64,000 nt of DNA from Burkholderiales bacterium. GTDB taxonomy: Bacteria > Pseudomonadota > Gammaproteobacteria > Burkholderiales > Burkholderiaceae_C. The notes below the pieces were generated by a model that was not told where the DNA came from, ran no database searches, and saw only the letters and a program-made list of their open reading frames with translations. Location: NCBI GenBank assembly GCA_016703325.1, contig JADJCH010000062.1, positions 310,001-374,000 of the forward strand, written 5' to 3'. How positions within the stretch are numbered: the first letter of the stretch is position 1; each line of letters begins with the position of its first letter. Of the stretch, positions 27,357-35,612 are shown one piece after another. A program made the position numbers and the translations under genes.

Positions 27357-29474
27357 TCAGCCGCCGATCACCCCGCCGTCGCTGCGACGCACCATCACCG
27401 TCGCCGAACGCGGCCGGGCTCCGGTGGTCGGCCACTGCGAGAAGGCGGTGGCGTTGCGGGCGATCTCGTTGTCGGTGAGCGTGCTGCCGCCGGTGTTCTT
27501 CGGCGCGTTGGGATGGCTGCCCACCTCGCCCGGATGCTGGATGTTGACGAACATCGTCCTGCGATCCGGCGTCCAGGTCACCCCGGTGACTTCGCAGCCC
27601 GAGGGGCCGACCAGGAAGCGCCGGATCTCCTTGCTCACCGGATCGGCCGCCAGCATCTGGTTGTTGCCCATGTTGGCGTAGTCGCCAGCGTTCGAATAGC
27701 TGCCGTCGGTCTGGATCCACAGTCGGCCGAAGCCATCGAAGGCCAGGCCGTCGGGGCTGTTGAACAGGTTGTCCAAAGTGATGTTGGCCGAAGGCGCACG
27801 GGCATCGGTGACGCTGGGTTGACCGGCCAGCACGAAGATGTCCCAGTCGAAGGTCAGCGCGGTGGCATCACCGCCAGCCTCGTTCCAGCGCACGATGTGG
27901 CCCCAGACGTTGTTGGCACGCGGGTTGGCTTCGTCCACCGGCGGACGCGCTGAGCCGGCCGAGGTGCTGCCGTCCACCGCGTTCGAGGTCGTGCCGCCGC
28001 GGCGGTTGTTGTTGGTCAGGGTGACGTAGACCTCACCGGCCTTCTTCGGATTGGCGGAGATCCACTCCGGGCGGTCCATCATGGTGGCGCCCACGCGGTC
28101 GGCCGCCTGGCGGCACTTGATCAGCACCTCGGCCTGGTTTGCGAAGCCGTTGGCGGCCGTCAGACCGTTGCTGTCGAACGCCAGCGGGATCCACACACCG
28201 GTGCCCATGCCGTCGCCCGTGGTGGTGCCGGCGTCGAAGCGGGCCACATACAACGTACCGCTCTCCAGCAGGCGGCGGTTGGCCGCGCTGGTCGGGTTGC
28301 TGCGGTCGAAGCTGCCGCTGGAGACGAACTTGTAGATGTACTCGTTGCGCTCGTCGTCGCCCATGTAGACCACGACCTTGCCGTTGGCGGCCACCACCAG
28401 TTCGGCGTTCTCGTGTTTGACGCGGCCCAGTGCGGTGCGCTTGACCGGCTTGGAGGCCGGCGCGAAGGGATCGATCTCCACCACCCAGCCGAAGCGGTGC
28501 GGCTCGTTGGGGTTCACGTCGGCATCGAAGCGCGGATCCACGGTGTGCCAGCGATAGCCGAAGCCGGTGGAGCTGATGCCATACCGCACCTGACCCTGCC
28601 GCACATCGGCCGGCTGGCCCGCGCCGTTGGTCGGCGTGGCGAAGTAGCCGTTCCAGTTTTCCTCGCAGGTCAGGTAAGTGCCCCAGGGCGTGCGGCCGTT
28701 GGCGCAGTTGTTCAGCGTGCCGAGCACCTCGGTGCCGCTGGGGTCGGCTGCCGTCTTCAACAGCGCGTTGCCGGCCGCAGTGCCCTGGAGCGTCATCGGC
28801 GTATTGCCGTGGATGCGGCGGTTGTAGGGCGAGGTTTTGACGTGCGCCCAGCTGCCGTCTGCATTGCGCTTGACGTGCACCACACTCACGCCGTGGGCGG
28901 CCTGGGCCTTGCGGGCCTTCTCCAGCGTGAAGGGCGCCATCCAGTCGGCGGCGTCGGTGTCGGCCTCGATGGCGTAGAAATACTCGGGGTTGATGTACTC
29001 GTGGTTCATCACGAGCAGACCCTCGTCGCTGCGGTCGCCAAAGCCGTTGCCCGCGGCGTTGAAGCCGAAGAAGGCCATGCCGTCGTGGTTGTCGCCGATC
29101 TGCTGCTCCTGCTCGGCCGCAGTGTTGCTGGCATCGGCCTTCCAGGCCGGGGCCAGGTCGTTGATCGGTTCACCCCAAGGCAACATGGCCGTGGCAACGT
29201 AGCCCGCCGGCACCACCATGCTGTCGGCACTGGAGGTAGCGACGCCGGAAAAGCCGAGCATCTTCTCGGCGACCACCGCGTCGTCCTTGTCGTCATCACC
29301 ACCACCGCAGGCGGCCAGCCCACCCAGGAACGGCAGCATGGCTGCGCCCAGCCCTCCCTTGATCAGCAGTCGACGGCTGGGTTGAGCCGCCACCGCCCTG
29401 TCAACCACTTGGGTCAGCGAAAGGTTCTTCGAAGGATTGGTGCTGGAATCGTCGTCGAGAAGGGTCTGAGACAT
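27357..29474 (-). CDS. phoX: PhoX-family alkaline phosphatase (Tat-exported, probable lipoprotein)
   Basis: Phosphate-starvation phosphatase releasing phosphate from organic phosphoesters outside the cytoplasm. The 705-residue product has a twin-arginine signal with RRLLIKGG at 34-41 and a lipobox-like LAAC ending at Cys 56, so it may be a Tat-exported lipoprotein. The PhoX (DUF839) domain covers the rest, with GLLVMNHEYINPEYFY, TYLTCEENWNGYF, HRFGWVVEIDP, KHENAEL and YMGDDERNEYIYKFV, which hold acidic metal ligands expected for a Ca/Fe enzyme. Four 11-bp-spaced half-sites precede it. It is convergent with tusA and downstream of olsB. Confidence 0.94.
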   Translation of the reverse strand: MSQTLLDDDSSTNPSKNLSLTQVVDRAVAAQPSRRLLIKGGLGAAMLPFLGGLAACGGGDDDKDDAVVAEKMLGFSGVATSSADSMVVPAGYVATAMLPWGEPINDLAPAWKADASNTAAEQEQQIGDNHDGMAFFGFNAAGNGFGDRSDEGLLVMNHEYINPEYFYAIEADTDAADWMAPFTLEKARKAQAAHGVSVVHVKRNADGSWAHVKTSPYNRRIHGNTPMTLQGTAAGNALLKTAADPSGTEVLGTLNNCANGRTPWGTYLTCEENWNGYFATPTNGAGQPADVRQGQVRYGISSTGFGYRWHTVDPRFDADVNPNEPHRFGWVVEIDPFAPASKPVKRTALGRVKHENAELVVAANGKVVVYMGDDERNEYIYKFVSSGSFDRSNPTSAANRRLLESGTLYVARFDAGTTTGDGMGTGVWIPLAFDSNGLTAANGFANQAEVLIKCRQAADRVGATMMDRPEWISANPKKAGEVYVTLTNNNRRGGTTSNAVDGSTSAGSARPPVDEANPRANNVWGHIVRWNEAGGDATALTFDWDIFVLAGQPSVTDARAPSANITLDNLFNSPDGLAFDGFGRLWIQTDGSYSNAGDYANMGNNQMLAADPVSKEIRRFLVGPSGCEVTGVTWTPDRRTMFVNIQHPGEVGSHPNAPKNTGGSTLTDNEIARNATAFSQWPTTGARPRSATVMVRRSDGGVIGG

Positions 29475-29520
29475 GGCTTGAGGCTCCGTCAGGGAAAGGC
29501 CGTCAGGGTCGCAGTTGCCG

Positions 29521-29559
29521 ATGAATCGACCGTGAACAATTCATGACGCATACGTGACG
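29521..29559 (-). promoter_or_regulatory. Candidate tandem Pho box upstream of phoX
   Basis: On the minus strand four half-sites follow with an exact 11-bp period: CGTCAC, CGTCAT, GTTCAC and ATTCAT (from 29559 down to 29521). The first two match PhoB half-sites best. The array ends about 47 bp before the phoX start codon, a normal activator position. Confidence 0.7.
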
Positions 29560-29605
29560 CAGGTCCACAGGTGCCCCCAGCTTCTTTGCACTGGGGCACG
29601 CTGCT

Positions 29606-30442
29606 TCAGTTAACGTCGTCGCCCAGGAAATGCTTGCGATAGCGCGCCGGCAGGTCGCGCAGGCGCATCATGATCGGCAGGTCTGCGGTGTTGAAGTCCG
29701 GGTCCCAGGCCGGTGCCCCCAGCACCTTGGCGCCACAGCGCAGGTAACCCTTGATCAGCGGCGGGATCTCCGCCTGACGGCCGTCGAACAGCTCCTGCAC
29801 CGGCAGCGGCAAGCGGGGTCGGACGTGGTGCTCGATCGGTGCGAGGTGGGTTTTTCGCACCTGCTCCCACACACTGGCGGCCACATGTCCGCCATCGCGC
29901 ATCGAGATGCTGGCGCAACCGATCATGGTGTCCAGCCCGCGGCTGACCATGAACCGGGCCAGGGCCGCCCAGAGCATGAGGACGACGCCGCCCTGGCGGT
30001 GGTCCGGGTGCACACAGGAACGCCCGAGTTCCGCGATGCGTCCGAAGTCGGGGCGCAGCCGCGTCAGGTCGAATTCGGTGGCGCTGTACCAACCACCTAC
30101 GCGGCGCGCAGCATCCGGGGTCATGACCCGGTAGGTGCCGATGACCTCGCCCTGCGCGTCGCGCACCAGCAGGTGCTCGCAGTAGGCGTCGAAAAGGTCG
30201 CTGTCGACCCCAGCCGGCGTGCCCGGCAGGGGGTTCAGCCGCGCACCCATCTCCTGGGCGAAGACCTGCCAGCGCAGGCGCTGGGCCTCTTCCACTTCGT
30301 CCGGACTGCGGGCCCACTCGGCGGTGAAGGTCGCATCCGCCGAAGACGGGCGCAAAGCCAGGGCTGCGGCAGACGAAACCACCGGCGGCCGCGGCTCGGC
30401 ACAGGACGGGAAGGGATGAGAGGGGAGGCGAAAGTCCCGCAT
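29606..30442 (-). CDS. olsB: OlsB-type ornithine N-acyltransferase (GNAT superfamily)
   Basis: Likely forms lyso-ornithine lipid by transferring a 3-hydroxyacyl group from acyl-ACP to ornithine, the first step of phosphate-free ornithine lipids. The 278-residue product has the autoinducer-synthase/hemolysin-like acyltransferase pattern: EAQRLRWQVFAQEMGA, DLFDAYCEHLLVRD, IGTYRVMTPDAA, ELGRSCVHPDHRQGGVVLMLW and MIGCASISM. The C-terminus has PPLIKGYLRCGAKVLGAPAWDPDFNTADLPIMM. An OlsA partner is not in the window. The upstream Pho-box array and location beside phoX support the membrane-remodelling role. A generic GNAT enzyme is the alternative. Confidence 0.85.
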   Translation of the reverse strand: MRDFRLPSHPFPSCAEPRPPVVSSAAALALRPSSADATFTAEWARSPDEVEEAQRLRWQVFAQEMGARLNPLPGTPAGVDSDLFDAYCEHLLVRDAQGEVIGTYRVMTPDAARRVGGWYSATEFDLTRLRPDFGRIAELGRSCVHPDHRQGGVVLMLWAALARFMVSRGLDTMIGCASISMRDGGHVAASVWEQVRKTHLAPIEHHVRPRLPLPVQELFDGRQAEIPPLIKGYLRCGAKVLGAPAWDPDFNTADLPIMMRLRDLPARYRKHFLGDDVN

Positions 30443-30445
30443 GCC

Positions 30446-30469
30446 TGACTCCTTGAGTAGATGGAGTCA
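30446..30469 (-). promoter_or_regulatory. Leader hairpin covering the olsB ribosome-binding site
   Basis: A perfect 7-bp inverted repeat (TGACTCC/GGAGTCA) with a 10-base loop ends 4 bases before the olsB ATG. The AAGGAG Shine-Dalgarno lies in its 3' arm and loop edge, so folding would mask ribosome access. Any controlling signal is unknown. Confidence 0.5.
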
Positions 30470-30484
30470 TGCTTGCAGCGCGGG

Positions 30485-30523
30485 GTGACAGGCCGGTGTC
30501 GTGCCGGTGTCGTTACCGTGACG
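30485..30523 (-). promoter_or_regulatory. Candidate tandem Pho box upstream of olsB
   Basis: On the minus strand four half-sites lie with an exact 11-bp period: CGTCAC, CGACAC, CGACAC and TGTCAC (30523 down to 30485). The middle part is also an 11-bp perfect tandem repeat. The array ends 42 bp before the olsB start codon. Confidence 0.6.
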
Positions 30524-30590
30524 AAGCCGCGGCAACGCCCCCCTCCCCAGGGGGCCCCGTGACGGCCGTTGCAGCCGCCGCGGCGAGCGA

Positions 30591-31457
30591 TCAGAGTTCC
30601 AGCTTCTTCAGGTACTCGCGGAAGCCGGCCCCCAGCTCCTTGTGCGCCAGCGCCAGCTCGACGTTGGCCTCCAGGAAGCCCTCCTTGCTGCCGCAGTCGT
30701 AGCGCTTGCCCTCGTAGCGGTAGGCAAACACCTTCTCGCGGCGCAGCAGCGCGGCGATGCCGTCGGTGAGCTGGATCTCGCCGCCCACGCCGCGCGGCTG
30801 GGTCTCGATCTCGTGGAACACGCCGGGCGTGAGGATGTAGCGGCCCGCCACCCCCCAGCGTGAAGGCGCCAGCTCGGGAGCGGGCTTCTCGACGATCTTG
30901 GTGACGTCCATCAGCCGGTCATTGACCAGGTTGCCGGCCACGATGCCATAGCGCTTGGTGTGTTCGGCCGGCACCTCCTGCACCGCCAGGATGGAGGCGC
31001 GCCACTCCTGAAACTGCTCGGCCATCTGCGACAGGATCGGCGGCTCGCCGATCATCAGGTCATCGGCCAGCAGCACCGCAAAGGGCTCGTTGCCCACCAG
31101 CCGGCGGCCGCAGAGCACGGCATGCCCCAGGCCCAGGGCCTGAGCCTGGCGCACGTAGATGCACTCCATGTCCTTGGGCTTGACGCTGCGCACCACATCC
31201 AGCAGCTCCTGCTTGTTGGACTGCTCCAGCGCGACTTCCAGCTCGAAGGTCATGTCGAAATGGTCCTCGATCGGGCGCTTGTGGCGGCCGGTGACAAAGA
31301 TCATCTCGCGCACACCGGCGGCATAGGCCTCCTCGACGGCGTACTGGATCAGGGGTTTGTCCACCACCGGCAGCATTTCCTTGGGCTGGGCCTTGGTGGC
31401 GGGAAGAAAGCGGGTGCCGAGTCCGGCAACCGGAAAGATGGCCTTGGTGACTTGCAT
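30591..31457 (-). CDS. galU: UTP-glucose-1-phosphate uridylyltransferase GalU
   Basis: Makes UDP-glucose from UTP and glucose-1-phosphate, the precursor of exopolysaccharide and lipopolysaccharide sugars. The start at 31457 gives MQVTKAIFPVAGLGTRFLPATKA, with the nucleotidyltransferase signature GLGTRFLPATKAQPKEML; residues from an earlier in-frame ATG look unlike the family. VTGRHKRPIEDHFD, GHAVLCGRRLVGNEPFAVLLADDLM and EGKRYDCGSKEGFLEANVELAL are typical. The 288-residue length is normal. It may supply both polysaccharide systems in the window. Confidence 0.96.
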   Translation of the reverse strand: MQVTKAIFPVAGLGTRFLPATKAQPKEMLPVVDKPLIQYAVEEAYAAGVREMIFVTGRHKRPIEDHFDMTFELEVALEQSNKQELLDVVRSVKPKDMECIYVRQAQALGLGHAVLCGRRLVGNEPFAVLLADDLMIGEPPILSQMAEQFQEWRASILAVQEVPAEHTKRYGIVAGNLVNDRLMDVTKIVEKPAPELAPSRWGVAGRYILTPGVFHEIETQPRGVGGEIQLTDGIAALLRREKVFAYRYEGKRYDCGSKEGFLEANVELALAHKELGAGFREYLKKLEL

Positions 31458-31622
31458 GGGTCGAGAGTTCCCTCGGGGATGGGTGCTTGCTGTGACTGGG
31501 ATCGCCAGAGATTTTTGCATGCACCCCCGCCCTGCATGCCCCCGACTGCGGGGGGCGGCGACAGGCTCGGCATCGATACCATCGATCGATCGCTCTTAAT
31601 GCACGAATCATAGCCCTGCCCC

Positions 31623-32657
31623 ATGGACCTGCTCATCGCCGAACCGCTGGAAGCCGAGGTGCTGGAGTGGCTGGACGCCCGGCATGAGCTCTTCTACGCT
31701 CCCCGGCTCGCCCACGACCGCCAGGTCTTCATGGACGCCTGGACCCAGGCCCGCGCCGCCCTGCTGCCCCCCTCGGTGGCGGTGGACCAGAAGATGATCG
31801 CCGCCGCTCCCCGTCTGCGCGCCATCGGCCGCATCGTCGGCGGGCCGGAGAACATCGACCTGACCGCCTGCGCCCGCAACGGCATCGAGGTGGTGCGCTG
31901 CGTGGAGGCCGCCGCACCGGCCGAGGCGGAGTTCATGCTCGGCGCCCTGCTCACCCTGCTGCGCCCCAGCCCGGCCGAGATGGGCCGGGTGGCGGGCCGC
32001 GAACTGGGCACCTGCACGGTGGGCCTGATCGGCATGAACACCACCGCCCGCAAACTCACGCGGCTGCTGCAGGCCCTGGGCTCGCGGGTGGTGGGCTACG
32101 ACCCCACCCTGCACGCCTCCGATCCGCAGTGGACCCGCTGGGGCGTGCAGCCGCTGGGCCTGCGCGAGCTGTTCGAGAGTGCCGAGGCCATTTGTGTGCA
32201 GCTCAACTACTACTCCCGCTACCGCGGCCTGCTGGGTGAACGCGCCCTGCCCCACGCCAAGCAGGGCCAGGTGCTGGTGAGTGTGTCGCCCGCGGCGATG
32301 TTCGACGACGACGTGCTGGCCCAGGTGCTGGACTCCGGCCGCCTGGCCGCCGCCTGGCTGGACAACGTCGGCCCCGGTGTGATCGAGTCCGGCCAGCCGC
32401 TGTACGGTGCCCCTGGCCTGCTGGTCACGCCGCGGCTGTCGGCCTACACCCGGGAGGCGCGGGTGCGCAGCGCCTGGGGCGTGGCGCGGCGGGTGGACGA
32501 GGTGCTGCGCACCCTGCCGCCGGTGGCCCGCCCCGGCATCCGGCGCCGGCCACTTGGGCCGGGCGCCGCCGCCGGGGTTTCCGGCGCGTCAACCCCTGCT
32601 GCGAAGATCAGGCCAGCCGCGACAGCTGGTCTTGCAGCTTCGCCAGCGTCGCGCTGA
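31623..32657 (+). CDS. D-2-hydroxyacid dehydrogenase-like protein lacking catalytic residues
   Basis: The 344-residue product has the two-domain fold of NAD-dependent D-2-hydroxyacid dehydrogenases: an N-terminal catalytic-type domain (RLRAIGRIVGGPENIDLTACARNGIEVVRC), then a nucleotide-binding domain (GTCTVGLIGMNTTARKLTRLLQALGSRVVGYDP). The glycine motif GxGxxG is degraded to GMNTTA. The usual catalytic Arg, Glu and His stretches read VSVSPAAMFDDDVL, LDNVGPGV and TPRLSAY, so none is in place. It is probably a non-catalytic paralogue. The Ala/Pro-rich C-terminal tail overlaps the 3' end of valS by 50 bp on the opposite strand. It is divergent from galU; its role is unknown. Confidence 0.75.
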   Translation: MDLLIAEPLEAEVLEWLDARHELFYAPRLAHDRQVFMDAWTQARAALLPPSVAVDQKMIAAAPRLRAIGRIVGGPENIDLTACARNGIEVVRCVEAAAPAEAEFMLGALLTLLRPSPAEMGRVAGRELGTCTVGLIGMNTTARKLTRLLQALGSRVVGYDPTLHASDPQWTRWGVQPLGLRELFESAEAICVQLNYYSRYRGLLGERALPHAKQGQVLVSVSPAAMFDDDVLAQVLDSGRLAAAWLDNVGPGVIESGQPLYGAPGLLVTPRLSAYTREARVRSAWGVARRVDEVLRTLPPVARPGIRRRPLGPGAAAGVSGASTPAAKIRPAATAGLAASPASR

Positions 32658-35441
32658 AGTCCGCCAGGCGCTGGCGCTCCTGCGCCACCACCGCCGCCGG
32701 AGCGCGCGCCACGAAGCTTTCGTTGCCCAGCTTGCCCTCGGCCTTGGTGATCTCGCCGGCCAGGCGGGTGATCTCCTTGCCCAGGCGCTCGCGTTCGGCG
32801 GCCAGGTCGATCTCCACCTTCAGCGCCAGCCGGGCCTCGCCCTGCACCACCACCGGCGCCAGGCGGGTGGCCTCGGCGAAGGTGGCCTCGTCGGCAATCA
32901 CCTGCACTTCCGACAGCTTGGACAGCGCCTTCAGCACCGGCGCGGCCTCGGCGATGAAGACAGCGTCCCCGAGCGTCAGCAGCGGCACCCGCTCGGCCGG
33001 TGACAGGCCCATCTCGCCACGCAGCGCCCGGCAGGCACCCACCAGCTCCTTGAGCTTGGCCACCCAGGCGTCGGCAGCGGCATCGATGCGCTCGGGCTGC
33101 GCCAGCGGGTAGGCCGCAGCCGCCACGTTGTCCACCGTCTTGCGACCGGCCACCGGTGCCACCACCTGCCAGAGCTCCGCGGTGATGAAGGGTGTGACCG
33201 GGTGCAGCAGGCGCAGCACCGTTTCCAGCACCCGGATCAGCGTGTGGCGGGTGGCGCGCTGCTGCTCGGGTGCGCCGACCTGGATCTGCACCTTGGCGAT
33301 CTCCAGGTACCAGTCGCAGTACTCGTCCCAGACGAACTGGTAGATCGCGGTGGCGACGTTGTCCAGCCGGTACTCGGCAAAGCCCTGCGCCACCGCGGCC
33401 TCCACCCGCTGCAGCTCGCTGGTGATCCAGCGGTCGGCCGGGCTGAAGTCCAGGTAGCCGCCGGGCGCGCAGGTGCCCGCCGGGTGCTCGTTCAGCCCGC
33501 AGTCCTGCCCCTCGCAGTTCATCAGCACGAAGCGGGTGGCGTTCCAGAGCTTGTTGCAGAAGTTGCGGTAGCCCTCGCAGCGCTTGCTGTCGAAGTTGAC
33601 GCTGCGGCCCAGCGTGGCCATGGCCGCGAAGGTGAAGCGCAGCGCGTCCGCCCCGTAGGCCGGGATGCCCTCCGGGAACTCCTTCTCGGTGGCCTTGCGC
33701 ACCTTGGGCGCCGTCTCCGGCTTGCGCAGGCCGGTGGTGCGTTTGACCAGCAGCTCGGGCAGCGCGATGCCGTCGATCAGGTCCACCGGGTCGAGCACGT
33801 TGCCCTCGGACTTGCTCATCTTCTTGCCCTGCGCGTCCAGCACCAGGCCGTGGATGTAGACGTGCTTGAAGGGAACCTGCCCGGTGAAGTGCTTGGTCAT
33901 CATGATCATCCGGGCGACCCAGAAGAAGATGATGTCGTAGCCGGTCACCAGCACGCTGCTGGGCAGGAAGAGGTCCTGCTCGATGGTCTTCTCCGGCCAG
34001 CCCAGCGTGCTGAAGGGCACCAGCGCAGAGCTGTACCAGGTGTCGAGCACGTCCTCGTCGCGGGTCAGCGCACCGGTGTACCCGGCGGCCGTGGCCTTGG
34101 CGCGGGCCGCTTCCTCGCTCTGGGCGACGAAGAGCTCGCCGTTCTCGCCGTACCAGGCCGGGATCTGGTGGCCCCACCAGAGCTGGCGGCTGATGCACCA
34201 GTCCTGGATGTTCTTCATCCACTGGTTGTAGGTGTTGACCCAGTTCTCCGGCACGAACTTGACGTCGCCGGACTCCACCGCCTCGATCGCACCCTGGGCG
34301 ATGGACTTGCCGGTCGATGGGCTGGCCTTGGTCATCGCGACGAACCACTGATCGGTCAGCATCGGCTCGATCACCTGGCCGGTGCGGGCGCAGCGCGGCA
34401 CCATCAGCTTGTGCTTCTTGACCTCCACCAGCAGGCCGGCGGTCTCCAGGTCCGCCACCACCGCCTTGCGGGCGACGAAGCGGTCCAGCCCGCGCAGCTC
34501 CAGCGGGATGTCTTCCAGGTCGGCGCGCACCGCCGCATCCAGCGTGAAGATGGTGATCATCTCCAGAGCGTGGCGCAGGCCCACCTGGTAGTCGTTGTTG
34601 TCGTGCGCCGGGGTGACCTTGACGACGCCGGTGCCGAAGGCCTTGTCCACGTAGGCGTCGGCGATCACCGGCACCAGGCGGCCTGTGATCGGCAGGCGCA
34701 CCTGCCGGCCGATCAGGTGGGTGTAGCGCTCGTCCTCCGGGTGCACCATCACTGCGGTGTCGCCCAGCATCGTCTCCGGCCGGGTGGTGGCCACCACCAG
34801 CGATTCGTCACTGCCCTCGATCGGATAGCGGATGTGCCAGAGGTGGCCGTCCTCCTCCTCGCTCTCGACCTCCAGGTCGGACACGGCGGACTTCAGGATC
34901 GGGTCCCAGCTCACCAGCCGTTTGCCGCGGTAGATCAGGCCTTCTCTTCATAGAGCTTCACGAAGGTCTCGGTGACGACCTTGGACAGCTTGTCGTCCAT
35001 CGTGAAGTACTCATGCGCCCAGCTCACCGAGTCGCCCATGCGGCGCATCTGGCGGGTGATGGTGGAGCCGGACTCCTCCTTCCACTCCCAGACCTTGGCG
35101 ACGAAGTTCTTGCGCCCCAGGTCGTGGCGACTGATGCCCTGCTCCTGCAGCTGGCGCTCCACCACGATCTGCGTGGCGATGCCGGCGTGGTCGGTGCCCG
35201 GCACCCACAGGGTGTTGTGGCCGAGCATGCGGTGGTAGCGCGTCAACGAGTCCATGATGGTCTGGTTGAACGCATGGCCCATGTGCAGCGTGCCGGTCAC
35301 GTTCGGCGGCGGCAGCTGGATGGAGAAGCTCGGCCGGGCCGCATCCAGCGTGGGCGCATAGACGCCGCTGGCCTCCCAGTGCGGGCCCCATCTGGCCTCG
35401 ATGGGAGCGGGTTCAAAGGACTTGGACAGGGCGTCGGACAT
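32608..35441 (-). CDS. valS: Valyl-tRNA synthetase, interrupted by an apparent frameshift
   Basis: Charges tRNA-Val. The reading frame is broken near 34940-34943: the N-terminal part ends FVKLYEEKA and stop, while the next frame continues GLIYRGKRLVSWDPILKSAVSDLEVE. One missing G in an AAGG(G)CC run would restore YEEKGLIYRGKRL. Corrected, the protein is about 944 residues, normal for ValS. HMGH is in the first part (PPNVTGTLHMGHAFNQ), and KMSKSEGN, the second class I signature, in the second. The editing domain has the expected ATTRPETMLGDTAV. A C-terminal coiled coil (about 880-940) is present. Because valS is essential, an error in the sequence is the likeliest explanation. Confidence 0.93.
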
Positions 35442-35612
35442 GGGCGGCGGCTCTCAGAGACTCGGATCGGCGGCTGGCCGGCAACGGCGCAGCCTGCACT
35501 CTCGGCCGGGGACGCGTTCACTGCGCCCGCTCAGGCGAAACCCTGGATTCTAGGAGTCCGCCGGCCCCGGGGATCACCCCGGTGAACCGCTGGCCAGGCT
35601 GCCCCGGTCCGA

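Noticed and set aside
35567..35582. Short hairpin CCGGGG/CCCCGG after the diguanylate cyclase gene
   Set aside because: The 6-bp stem has no T-run and sits in GC-rich sequence where such stems are expected by chance.
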